Assembly (NCBI GenBank): GCA_963811605.1
Contig: CAWESA010000022.1
Span: forward strand, 1 to 64,000
Source: CAVQLX01 sp963811605
Lineage (GTDB): Bacteria > Desulfobacterota > Binatia > DP-6
Reading direction: 5' to 3'
DNA length: 64,000 nt
In this document: in pieces, positions 35,551 through 43,789 of the stretch
Layout of the letters: each line of letters opens with the position of its first letter
Position numbering within the stretch: position 1 is the first letter of the stretch
Notes under the pieces: model-generated
What the model was told of the DNA's origin: nothing
Databases searched by the model: none
The model's input: only the letters and a program-made list of their open reading frames with translations
Program-made: the position numbers and the translations under genes

Positions 35551-37131
35551 TCAACGAGCGGCCCGGCCGGACGCCATCAGCGCCTGATAGGCTGCGAGAG
35601 CCTCGAGATGGTCGCGGTCGGCGCGGAGACCGACGTGACCGTCTGGCCGGACGACCAGAAGCGAGCCCTCGCCGACGCCCAGCCGATCGGCTGCCGCCGG
35701 CGCGAGCCGTGCCCACGGGTGCCGGTCACCGGATCGGGACGTGAGCACGATCGTCTCCTCGATGAGCGCCCGGTCGCTCCGAGCCCGGATCGAGCCCTCG
35801 AGCCGTGCGAGATCGTCGTCGCGAGACGATGATCCGACCAGAAGCGCGGTGTGGCCGGCGCGGTGGGCCAGCTCGTGCAGCCCGCATCCCTCGCCGCTCG
35901 CCAGGCGCACCTCGATCGTATCCGGCAGCCGCTGGCCGGGTCCGAGAGCCCGGTGCGCGTCTCCCAGCACGATCGGCGAGTCTCGGTAGTCGATGTCGAG
36001 CTCGGCCTCGGCGACCGCCTCGTGGTGTCGCGATCCCGGGTCGGTAAACGCGGCGCGCAGCGTCCGGTCGCGGACACGTCGTTCGGCCGGGTCGGTGAGG
36101 GTGTGGGCGTGCTCGGTCGCGTCCCCCGAGGCGGTGATCGCCTCCGCCACCCGGCGTCGCTCCGCCTCGTAGCTGTCGAGAAGGTCGGGAGTCGAGCGCC
36201 CCTGGCAGACGAGGGCCAGCTTCCAGGCGAGGTTGAAGGCGTCCTGGAGGCCGCTGTTCATGCCGTGACCCTGAGCGGGCGCGCAGACGTGCGCCGCGTC
36301 TCCCGCGAGCAGGACGCGACCCGACCGGAAGTGCGTCGCGATCCTCGTGTGGCAGTGGAATCGCGTCGGGTTTGCGACGCCGTCGAAGCCGATCGTCGGG
36401 TGGTAGCGGCTGATCGTCGAGGCGGCGTCGCCCACGAGGTCGGAATTCGGCCCGCTCGGTCGCAGGTAGACGCGCCAGCGCCGATCCGGGAGGGCGGTCA
36501 GGATCACGGGGATGTCGTCCAGGTAGGCGTAGTTCGCCTCGTACGGCTGCGACCAGCCAGTCAGGGTGACGTCGAACACCGCCCAAGCCTCGGGGATGTC
36601 GTGGCCGGCGAGCTCGATGCCGGTCAGCTCGCGGGTGGTGCTGTGCAGCCCGTCGCACCCCAGGACCCACTGGGCCGAGACCTCCTCCGTCGCGCCGTCG
36701 CGGGCGATCGTCGCGACCAGGTCGCTCTCGTGGACCGTGAGTCCGACGAGACGGGACGAGCGCACGATCTCGCCGCCCTGTCGGTGGAGGTAGTCGGTCA
36801 GGATCGCCTCCGTCATCTCCTCCGAGATGCCGATGTTGAACCCGTAGCGACTCCCGCAGCTCGAGAGGTCGATCTCGCCGAGCAGGCTGCCGCCGGAGTG
36901 GAGCCGTGCCACCCGCTGCTTGACGCCCGCGGCGAGGAACGACTCGAGGAGCCCGAGCGACTCGAAGACCTCGAGGGAGCGAGGATGCACCACCGTCGCC
37001 CGGTCCCAGTGCAGCGGTGCGGGCTGGGCATCGATCAGGCGGCACACGACTCCGCGGCGATGGAGCTCGGACGCGAGGAGCAACCCGGTCGGCCCGACGC
37101 CGACCACGAGAACGGTCACATCCGCGGTCAT
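35551..37131 (-). CDS. FAD-dependent aromatic monooxygenase
   Basis: A 526-residue class A flavoprotein monooxygenase (PheA/TfdB/rifampicin-hydroxylase group). GVGPTG at residues 11-16 binds the FAD ADP moiety, and GDAAHVCAPAQGHGMNSGLQ is the second FAD motif. The C-terminal 130 residues form a thioredoxin-like domain with no CxxC, as usual for the group. The start is ATG 37131, close to the dinucleotide-binding strand. It probably hydroxylates a phenolic or polyketide-like substrate with NAD(P)H and oxygen. It lies just downstream of, and on the same strand as, the frameshifted TetR gene. Confidence 0.9.
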   Translation of the reverse strand: MTADVTVLVVGVGPTGLLLASELHRRGVVCRLIDAQPAPLHWDRATVVHPRSLEVFESLGLLESFLAAGVKQRVARLHSGGSLLGEIDLSSCGSRYGFNIGISEEMTEAILTDYLHRQGGEIVRSSRLVGLTVHESDLVATIARDGATEEVSAQWVLGCDGLHSTTRELTGIELAGHDIPEAWAVFDVTLTGWSQPYEANYAYLDDIPVILTALPDRRWRVYLRPSGPNSDLVGDAASTISRYHPTIGFDGVANPTRFHCHTRIATHFRSGRVLLAGDAAHVCAPAQGHGMNSGLQDAFNLAWKLALVCQGRSTPDLLDSYEAERRRVAEAITASGDATEHAHTLTDPAERRVRDRTLRAAFTDPGSRHHEAVAEAELDIDYRDSPIVLGDAHRALGPGQRLPDTIEVRLASGEGCGLHELAHRAGHTALLVGSSSRDDDLARLEGSIRARSDRALIEETIVLTSRSGDRHPWARLAPAAADRLGVGEGSLLVVRPDGHVGLRADRDHLEALAAYQALMASGRAAR

Positions 37132-37215
37132 GCGACGATCCGCTCCACCGTCGCCAGCCGCGTACACCGGGATCGGATCGATGTCCACCGGCGCCGGACA
37201 GGAGAAGCCGCGGCT

Positions 37216-37861
37216 CTAGGGCCTCGATGGCGGCGGCGGATCCTTCGCTCCCAGGTACCCGGTCAGCAGCGTCGCCATCTCCTCGGCGAGCTCCTCGCGA
37301 TCCAGCAGGGTCGGGTGGTGCACGACCGCGCCGTGGGTCAGCGACTCGAGACACTGGGCGACCACGAAGGCGGCCAGGTCCAGGTTCTTCGGGCGCACCT
37401 CGTCGGCATAGGGCGCCAGCGCATCGCGGATCGTGCGCTGGACCGCGCGCTCGAATGCGCGCAACGCTTCGGCGCCGAGGATGCGCGGCGCCAGCGCCGT
37501 GAGCACCTGGTGCAACGCCGGGTCCGCCGCGTGCGCGGCCAGGTGCCAGTCGATCGCCAGCCGCATTCGCCGGGCCAGGGGGATGCGCTCACCGCTGCGC
37601 AGCGCCGGCGGCCGCAGCGCCTCCGCCTGGGCCAGGTGCCGCTCGAGCAGCGCGCGCAGCAGCGCCTCGCGATTCGGGAAGTACTGGTAGAGGGAGCCGA
37701 TGCTCACGCCCGCGACGGCCGCTACCCGGTTCGTGGTGGCGCGCTCCTCGCCCTCTTCCACCAGAAACGCGAGCGGTGGCCTCCAGGATCGCCTCCACGG
37801 TGAGGCGGGAGCGCTCCTGTCTGGGGAGCTTTCGTCGTTGCGTCGGTGGGTTGCGGGGCAT
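37216..37861 (-). pseudogene. TetR-family regulator with a one-base frameshift
   Basis: The N-terminus, from ATG 37861, reads RKLPRQERSRLTVEAILEAT in one frame. The rest of the helix-turn-helix (RVAAVAGVSIGSLYQYFPNR) and the ligand domain continue in another frame to 37216. The shift falls at a three-base run, AAA at 37765-37767 on the plus strand: removing one base restores an uninterrupted ARVLVEEGEERATTNRVAAV reading and a normal protein of about 214 residues. This is either a recent mutation or an assembly error. A perfect 8-bp inverted repeat just upstream is its likely operator and lies before the divergent FAD monooxygenase. Confidence 0.85.
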
Positions 37862-37892
37862 GGGCGAGCGCTCGGAGAGAATGCGAGTCGAA

Positions 37893-37916
37893 ATTGTGAG
37901 CGGAAGGTCTCACAAT
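37893..37916. promoter_or_regulatory. Palindromic operator between TetR and FAD monooxygenase
   Basis: ATTGTGAG and CTCACAAT form perfect 8-bp inverted arms separated by 8 bp. It lies 31 bp beyond the TetR start and 6 bp before the GTG of the divergent monooxygenase, the expected place for autorepression and control of that gene. The left part also resembles a lac operator half, which I regard as chance. Confidence 0.7.
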
Positions 37917-37922
37917 GGCAAC

Positions 37923-39140
37923 GTGCGGATCGCGGTGGTCGGAGCCGGACCGGCGGGAGCTGCCCTCTCGCTGCTGCTCGCGCGCGGCGGCGCCGCGGTG
38001 CTGCTGATCGAGCGCGAGACCGCATTCGAGCGCGTCTTCCGCGGCGAAGGGCTGATGCCGCTCGGCCTCGAGATGCTCCACCAGATGGGCTTCCGCGAGC
38101 GGCTGCGCGAGCTGCCCGGCGCCACGCTCGACGCCTGGGACATCTACCTCGACCGCACGCGGGTGATGCACATCGAGGAGCCGAGCCGCGAGCTGGGCGA
38201 CCTGGCGCTCCGCATCGTGTCCCAGCCGGCGCTCCTCTCGGCGCTGATCGACGAGGCGAAGACGCACCCGGCGTTCGTCTTCCGCCCCGGTGTCAGCGTG
38301 CGTGACCTGCTGCGCGACGGCGATCGCGTGACGGGCCTGCGGCTGTCGACGCCCGACGGAGAGGAGACGCTGGCGGCGGACCTGGTGATCGGTGCCGACG
38401 GGCGCGCGTCGCTCGTCCGCAAGCGCGCCGGCCTCGAGCTTCGCCTGCTCGACGAGTCCTACGACGTGCTCTGGTTCAAGCTTCCGCTGCCGGAGGCGCT
38501 GGAGGGCATCAACCCGATCCAGATCTTCGCGTCGGGTGCAGACGCGGTGCTGGCCTACCGGTCGTGGGACGGACGCTGGCAGCTCGCCTGGATGCTTCCC
38601 AAGGGCGGCTGGCGCAGCGCCCGCCAACACGACTGGCTGGCCGAGTGCGCGGCGCTGCTGCCGGAGCCCTTGGCCGCGCACCTGCTCTCCCACCGCGACG
38701 CGCTGGTGGGCCCCGCGCTGCTCGACGTCATGGTCGGACGCTGCCCGCGCTGGCACGTTCCGGGGCTGCTGCTGCTGGGCGACGCCGCTCATCCGATGTC
38801 GCCGATCCGCGCCCAGGGCATCAACATGGCGCTCCGCGACGCGGTGGTCGCCGCCAACCACCTCGTGCCGACCCTGCGCGCCGGCGGCGACGTCGCCGCC
38901 GCGCTGGCCGCGATCCAGCGCGAGCGCGAGCCCGAGATCGCCAAGGCGCAGGCGCTCCAGTACCGCGAGGCGCGCGGTCAGCGCTGGGCGCGCGAGCGCC
39001 CCTGGCTGATGAAGCCGATGCTCGCGCTGGTGCCGCGGATGATGGGCTCCGACGCGATTCGCGGGTTCATCCAGAAGACCTGGCTCAGACAGCAGCGCCC
39101 GCTGCGTATGGGCATCGCCGACGTACGCCTCCGCGTGTGA
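37923..39140 (+). CDS. FAD-dependent oxidoreductase/monooxygenase
   Basis: A 405-residue flavoprotein of the PHBH/UbiH-like fold. VRIAVVGAGPAGAALSLLLA opens with the ADP-binding GAGPAG at residues 8-13, DLVIGADGRASLVRKRAG is the conserved DG motif, and LLLGDAAHPMSPIRAQGINM is the second FAD motif. I place the start at GTG 37923 because the operator palindrome lies just upstream; in-frame ATGs at 37860 and 37881 would put the operator inside the gene. Likely controlled by the adjacent TetR protein, whose gene is frameshifted. Substrate unknown. Confidence 0.85.
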   Translation: MRIAVVGAGPAGAALSLLLARGGAAVLLIERETAFERVFRGEGLMPLGLEMLHQMGFRERLRELPGATLDAWDIYLDRTRVMHIEEPSRELGDLALRIVSQPALLSALIDEAKTHPAFVFRPGVSVRDLLRDGDRVTGLRLSTPDGEETLAADLVIGADGRASLVRKRAGLELRLLDESYDVLWFKLPLPEALEGINPIQIFASGADAVLAYRSWDGRWQLAWMLPKGGWRSARQHDWLAECAALLPEPLAAHLLSHRDALVGPALLDVMVGRCPRWHVPGLLLLGDAAHPMSPIRAQGINMALRDAVVAANHLVPTLRAGGDVAAALAAIQREREPEIAKAQALQYREARGQRWARERPWLMKPMLALVPRMMGSDAIRGFIQKTWLRQQRPLRMGIADVRLRV

Positions 39141-39196
39141 GATCCGCCGGCCCATCCAACTCGGAGCGCGCAGGGGCCGCTGCAACGTCGTGAAAG

Positions 39197-40356
39197 TGGT
39201 GGGAATCTCGACCACCCGGGCGTAGTAGAAGGCGGGTCGCTGGGGATCGAAGTCCGGGTCCCTGAACAGACCGGTCGGTTGCGGCGCCCCGATGGTGTTC
39301 TTGTAGGTAGCCGTCTCGAGGTCCACGGTATTGCCGACGGCAGGAAGCTTTCCATCGTGGCCCGGCGTGCGGCCGTCCGACCAGCTGACGTCGTAGATCT
39401 TCTCGTGCGACTTGCCGGACGCATCGATCCAGCCCTTGACGATCTGGAAACGGTCGAGGTTGACCCTTGTACTGGAATATCTCCACGAGCACTTCCCAGC
39501 GCGAGCGCTCGGAGGCCCACTCCGGCGTGAGCGGCGAGCCGTCGTAGCGGGTGTCGTGGAACATCTCGCCGTTCGACATGTTGCCGTTGTGCGGGATGGC
39601 GAGGACCTGACCGCCGGTATCCTTCTCGTAGTCGGCCAGCCATTTCCAGAGGCTCTCGGGATCGGTCCCGGCCCGGCCCGGGACCGCGGAGCGAAAGGTC
39701 GTCAATGGCAACCGGTCGCGGATCTTGTCGCCGTCGTCGCGAAAGATGGCGTTGCGGTGGAGGTTCTGGCCGATCTCGCCATTCGAGGTCCATTCGTAGC
39801 CGATGAACGTGGTGAACTTTCCGGGCGTGTTGTACTTCTCCATGAGGTCGACGTTCTTTGCCCATACCGACCCGGCCCACCTGGGATCCATCATCGTCTT
39901 CGGCAGCGACTTTGACGCTTGAGCGTTGATGATCTCTCGTGAGGCGTCCGAGGCGGACCTCCCTCCCTTCTCCATCATGCCGTGCCATTCCTGACGGTCG
40001 GGTCCTCGAGCATCTCCGGGTTACCGGTCTGCACCTCGTTGATGACGCCGAGGCCGTCGGAGTGATCCGTGATCGCCACCCCAGTCGAGGGGCCGGTGCA
40101 GCGGCGCATCCTGGCCGGTGTTGGACTTGACCTTGTCGCCGCGGGCGAAGCGCAGCGCGGCTTCGAGCGTCGTCCCCGCCGCCGCGGCGTCAGCGGAATA
40201 GCTGGTGTGGACGTGCTGATCGCCCCAGAACACCCGGGTCGGATGCTCCGCCGCCGTGGCCGTGACGAGGGTGATGAGTGCGCCGCACGTGGCGGCGAGG
40301 AGAATCACGAGGGGTTCTTCACGGGTCCCTTGCTCCAGCGGAGCCGACCGGCACAC
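39197..40356 (-). pseudogene. Decayed DUF3604 gene
   Basis: Remains of a secreted DUF3604 protein (normally about 600 residues or more). A signal-like segment and RVFWGDQHVHTSYSADAA are intact. One extra G in a GGGG run near 40086 shifts the frame after RPLDW, and one missing base near 39978 restores it, so that KFTTFIGYEWTSNGEIGQNL and QVLAIPHNGNMSNGEMFHDT read normally. After VEIFQYKG the sequence jumps, with another frame change, directly to LDRFQIVKGWIDASGKSHEK, so about 180 residues are deleted. Homology ends at ARVVEIPT and the usual C-terminal 25 residues are missing. The product cannot be functional. Confidence 0.85.
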
Positions 40357-40622
40357 AGCGCTTCGTGGGTCACCCGAGGAATGTCAACCCTTCCTCGATG
40401 ACGCCTGGATGGCGAACGCGATCGGATCGGCGTGGAGCTTTGTAGACAACGGGTCGCCCGCCCGAGGGTGGCGCGCGTGCAGCCACGCCGCTCGGCCTCC
40501 GCCGTGACGCTAGGGCGCGCGCGCCGCTCCTCGCCGTTCCTGACGTCGCGGTCAGGTGCACCACGCAGCGCGCCAGCGGCCCGACCGCACGGACGGGCAC
40601 GGGCATTGCTCACCGTTTCGGG

Positions 40623-41138
40623 ATGGGTCGGATCGCAATTCCGCTCGCCGAGGGTTTCGAGGACGTCGAGTTCACGGTTCCGCGCACGCGGCTGCTCGAA
40701 GCGGGTCACGAGGTGACGGTGTTCGGGGCCAAGGCCGGAGAGCGCGTGCGTGGGAAGCGCGGCAAGGTGACCGCGGACATCGAGGCGGTCGCGGCCGGAC
40801 TCGAGCCCGCGACCTTCGACGCGCTGGTCATTCCCGGCGGATACGCGCCGGACGAGCTGCGCATGGATCGCAACGTGGTGTCGTTCGTCCGTCGCTTCTG
40901 GGAGACCGGCCGACCGGTGGCGGCCGTCTGTCACGGTCCGCAGCTCCTCATCGAGGCCGACGTCGTGCGCGACCGGCGGCTCACCTCATACCCGTCGATC
41001 AAGAAAGATCTGTCCAACGCCGGGGCGGTCTGGGTCGACCGCGAGGTGGTGCAGGACCGCAATCTGATCACGTCACGCCGTCCAGACGACCTCGATGCCT
41101 TCTGCGACGCCATTCTGACCGCCCTGTTCGGTCGCTGA
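40623..41138 (+). CDS. DJ-1/PfpI-family protein
   Basis: A 171-residue type 1 glutamine-amidotransferase-like protein. IAIPLAEGFEDVEFTVPRTR opens the domain, VIPGGYAPDELR follows, and the nucleophile elbow is AVCHGPQLLIEA with Cys103-His104. This is the PfpI/YhbO subgroup, whose members act as glyoxalase/deglycase-type or stress-protective enzymes. Normal family length. It stands alone on the plus strand downstream of the DUF3604 remnant. Confidence 0.92.
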   Translation: MGRIAIPLAEGFEDVEFTVPRTRLLEAGHEVTVFGAKAGERVRGKRGKVTADIEAVAAGLEPATFDALVIPGGYAPDELRMDRNVVSFVRRFWETGRPVAAVCHGPQLLIEADVVRDRRLTSYPSIKKDLSNAGAVWVDREVVQDRNLITSRRPDDLDAFCDAILTALFGR

Positions 41139-41381
41139 GCGGCGCGGACCCGTCTCGCGCGGTGCGTCGTCGCTCGCGCGCTCGCGGTATCGAGGAACTA
41201 CGCAGGCCAGAAATCCCCATCGAGCGAGCGATCGAGCGGAGGAGGCACGCCATTTGTAGAAAGCGTGGCGCCCTCGCAGTTCGAGTCGCGAGATCGGCGG
41301 CCAGCCCTGAGCGTCGCACGCGTGGCACACTCTTCGCTCCCTCCAGGATCGGCACCCATGCGGCGCCAGAAGGAGGATGCG

Positions 41382-41543
41382 ATGAAGTCCGAGGCGTTCG
41401 AGAAGAAATCCAAGCCCCGGAGGAATCGGCCACGTGGCGGGCAGCAGCCGGATCAGGCGCGGCTGCGCGACGAGAGCAAGACGCGCCAGGCGCGGTACGA
41501 TGCGCCGCCAGACGGCGAAGACGAATTCGGCGACGAAGAGTAG
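41382..41543 (+). CDS. Small basic/charged protein, 53 residues
   Basis: It has a textbook AGGAGG (41371-41376) five bases before ATG 41382. The first half is Lys/Arg-rich (KKSKPRRNRPRGG) and the end is acidic (PPDGEDEFGDEE), so it is very likely disordered. An in-frame ATG at 41358 is possible but lacks the ribosome-binding site. No family recognised; a nucleic-acid-binding or stress role would fit, but this is inference. Confidence 0.6.
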   Translation: MKSEAFEKKSKPRRNRPRGGQQPDQARLRDESKTRQARYDAPPDGEDEFGDEE

Positions 41544-41584
41544 ACGCCGGGATCGGCGGGCATGTCGCGGGCAGTCCACGGGTG

Positions 41585-42547
41585 ATGGCGATGGTCGAGG
41601 TCGGATACTCCCTCTCGAGCGAAGAGCATTCGGGGCTCGATCTCGTTCGCTATGCCAAGATGGCCGAGGACGCGGGCTTCGGGTTCGCCCTCATCTCGGA
41701 CCATTTTCATCCCTGGATCGGGTGCCAGGGGCACAGCCCGTTCGTCTGGACCGTGATCGGGGCCATCGCTACGGCCACCGCGCGGCTCAGGCTCGGGACC
41801 GGGGTGACGTGTCCGCTGATTCGCATCCATCCCGCCATCATCGCGCAGGCGGCCGCCACCGCCGCGACGATGATGCCGGGGCGATTCTTTCTCGGCGTCG
41901 GGACGGGAGAGAACCTGAACGAGCACGTGGTCGGCGGGGGATGGCCCGACGCCGCTACGCGCCGCGAGATGCTGGAGGAAGCCATCCAGATATTGCGGTT
42001 GCTGTGGACAGGCGGCGAGCATAGCCACGTCGGGCGCTACTACACGGTGGACAGCGCTCGCGTGTACTCGCTCCCCGACGAGCCGCCCGCGGTGCTGGTC
42101 GCCGGGGGCGGGAAGGCCTCTGCGGAGCTGGCGGGCACCGTCGGCGACGGCTTCATCGGCACCGCTCCCGCCCCCGAGCTGATCGCGGCCTTCGAGCGGG
42201 CGGGAGGCCGGCAGAAGCCCCGCTACGGTCAGGTCACCGTCTGCTGGGCCCGCTCCGACGAGGAGGCTCGCAGCATCGCGGCGAGGTGGTGGCCGAACGC
42301 GGCGCTCCCCGGCGACCTTCCCCAGGAGCTCCCCCGCCCGCGACACTTCGAGCAGCTCTGCAAGCTGGTGGACGAGGGCGCCCTCACGCGGCAGGTCATT
42401 TGCTCGAGCGACGTGACTCCCCACCTCGACGCGATCCGGCAGTTCGCGGAGGCGGGCTACGATCACGTCTACATCCACCAGATCGGTCCGGACCAGGAAG
42501 GATTCTTCCGGTTCTATCGCACCACCGTGCTGCCGCAGCTGGGCTGA
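41585..42547 (+). CDS. LLM-class F420-dependent oxidoreductase
   Basis: A 320-residue TIM-barrel protein of the luciferase-like superfamily, G6PDH/F420 subgroup. VGYSLSSEEHSGLDLVRYAK, FALISDHFHPWIGCQGHSPF and LRLGTGVTCPLIRIHPAIIA are typical, as are RFFLGVGTGENLNEHVVGGG and the C-terminal YDHVYIHQIGPDQEGFFRFY. These enzymes use deazaflavin F420 or FMN. The start could be ATG 41585 or 41591. It stands 41 bp after the small basic protein gene. Confidence 0.88.
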   Translation: MAMVEVGYSLSSEEHSGLDLVRYAKMAEDAGFGFALISDHFHPWIGCQGHSPFVWTVIGAIATATARLRLGTGVTCPLIRIHPAIIAQAAATAATMMPGRFFLGVGTGENLNEHVVGGGWPDAATRREMLEEAIQILRLLWTGGEHSHVGRYYTVDSARVYSLPDEPPAVLVAGGGKASAELAGTVGDGFIGTAPAPELIAAFERAGGRQKPRYGQVTVCWARSDEEARSIAARWWPNAALPGDLPQELPRPRHFEQLCKLVDEGALTRQVICSSDVTPHLDAIRQFAEAGYDHVYIHQIGPDQEGFFRFYRTTVLPQLG

Positions 42548-42710
42548 TCACCAGCTGCCTGCCGCGGGTGGACGTCGGCCCCGGAGTCGCATATCGGTAG
42601 AAGGTACAAACGACGCAGCCAGCGGCCCCGGCGGCCCCGTCGGACCCCGCATGCGAGAACGATTCTGCACGCCAAGCGTTCTGGCACGCGAGGTGCAGCG
42701 CATACACACG

Positions 42711-43064
42711 ATGTTGGAACCCGAGACCAACGGGTCGGCCGTCCGCCCCGTTCCGTCGCTGACCGACTCGCTCGACCGCATGGTCGACGCGGCCCAGAAG
42801 GTCGTCGGCGACGAGATCAGCCTCCTCCGCGTCGAGGTCATGACCACGGTATCGACGGCGCTCCGGGGCGCCGTGATGGTGCTCCTCGGGACGGCCTTGC
42901 TCACCCTGGGTTGGGTGGTCGTCCTGATGGGAGCGTTCCAGCTCCTGACGGACCGCCTGGGATCACTCGGCGCCCTCGGAGTGCTCGCGGCGGTGAACCT
43001 GGTTCCGGGCATCGTGCTGCTCGTCCTTGCCCGGCGGGGATGGACGGAGCTGGGCAATGGCTAG
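42711..43064 (+). CDS. Holin-X-like integral membrane protein
   Basis: A 117-residue protein with a cytoplasmic helix (LTDSLDRMVDAAQKVVGDEI) and two transmembrane segments (GAVMVLLGTALLTLGWVVVL and LGVLAAVNLVPGIVLLVLA). This is the layout of the Phage_holin_3_6 / Actinobacterial Holin-X family, which despite the name is common in chromosomal stress operons. The start is uncertain (ATG 42651 or 42711, or GTG 42693). First gene of a tight four-gene membrane operon. Confidence 0.75.
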   Translation: MLEPETNGSAVRPVPSLTDSLDRMVDAAQKVVGDEISLLRVEVMTTVSTALRGAVMVLLGTALLTLGWVVVLMGAFQLLTDRLGSLGALGVLAAVNLVPGIVLLVLARRGWTELGNG

Positions 43065-43251
43065 CCCGCAGGAGCGCGAGGCGCTGCGTCAGTCGCTGGA
43101 GCAGCACAAGCAGGACCTGCGACTCGCGGTCCAGGACCTCTCGATTGCCGCCAAGTCGTGGAGTGATCCCGCCGAGGCGATACGCCTGCGTCCACTAGCC
43201 TGGCTGGCGGGCGCTTTCGTCGTCGGGCTCTGGCTCGGCCGCGGGAGGTGA
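43057..43251 (+). CDS. Small membrane-anchored protein (operon gene 2)
   Basis: A 64-residue protein that overlaps the previous gene by 8 bp. An amphipathic helix rich in Gln, Glu and Leu (SLEQHKQDLRLAVQDLSIAA) is followed by one transmembrane segment (LAWLAGAFVVGLWLGRGR). The C-tail-anchored plan resembles ElaB/YqjD-type proteins that tether ribosomes or stress factors to the membrane, but the similarity is only in layout. Confidence 0.7.
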   Translation: MASPQEREALRQSLEQHKQDLRLAVQDLSIAAKSWSDPAEAIRLRPLAWLAGAFVVGLWLGRGR

Positions 43252-43254
43252 TGC

Positions 43255-43494
43255 GTGAACGCTTCGGAGATCGAACGACGGTCCGAGGAAGCGGCACGCT
43301 TCCTGCGAGACGAGATCTCGGTGGCCCCATACCGCACTCTGGGACTGGCCCTCGCCGCCGGCTACGTGATCGGCGGTGGACTGACGCCACACCTGATGCG
43401 CCTGCTCATGACCACCGGCGGGCGCGCGATGGCCGGCAGCTTACTCGCCGCGGCCGCCCGCGGCGCATTCGACCAACGGAGGACGAATCGATGA
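43255..43494 (+). CDS. Small membrane protein (operon gene 3)
   Basis: A 79-residue protein starting at GTG 43255, six bases after GGGAGG. An N-terminal charged helix (EIERRSEEAARFLRDEI) precedes a Gly-rich membrane segment (YRTLGLALAAGYVIGGGL) and a second weakly hydrophobic helix. It belongs to the same general class as its neighbours. No named family. Confidence 0.7.
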   Translation: MNASEIERRSEEAARFLRDEISVAPYRTLGLALAAGYVIGGGLTPHLMRLLMTTGGRAMAGSLLAAAARGAFDQRRTNR

Positions 43495-43784
43495 CACTCA
43501 AGGATCTTTCACACCAGCTCGGAAACCGCCTTCCCGAGCGCGACGAGATGCTCAACTGGATCGGGCTCCAGCAGCGCCAGGCGAACGAGACGGCGCTCAC
43601 CATGATCGGCGCCTTCGCGCTCGGCACGGTGGTCGGCGGAGCCCTCGCCCTGCTGTTTGCCCCCAAGCCGGGTCACGAGCTACGCCACGACCTCGGGGAG
43701 CGGCTGGACGACGCCACGCAGCGCATCAAGGGCCAGCTGGCGCCTACCAACTCCTCCGGGGAGGGCGTTGGTCACCACGCCTGA
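43491..43784 (+). CDS. YtxH-like membrane protein (operon gene 4)
   Basis: A 97-residue protein in an ATGA overlap with gene 3. The segment FALGTVVGGALALLFAPKPG is the YtxH signature: one Gly-zipper transmembrane helix ending in FAPxxG. It is followed by a charged amphipathic helix (HELRHDLGERLDDATQRIKG). YtxH proteins are general-stress or desiccation-related in several bacteria; the mechanism is unknown. Confidence 0.85.
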   Translation: MTLKDLSHQLGNRLPERDEMLNWIGLQQRQANETALTMIGAFALGTVVGGALALLFAPKPGHELRHDLGERLDDATQRIKGQLAPTNSSGEGVGHHA

Positions 43785-43789
43785 GGGTG

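Noticed and set aside
37892..37912. Similarity of the TetR operator to the lac operator
   Set aside because: AATTGTGAGCGGA matches the lac operator left half, but the right half does not, and no LacI-family gene is present. The perfect 8-bp inverted arms fit a TetR site better.
42711..43064. A phage holin with lysis function
   Set aside because: The family name refers to fold similarity. No endolysin or other phage gene is nearby, and the gene sits in a chromosomal small-membrane-protein operon.
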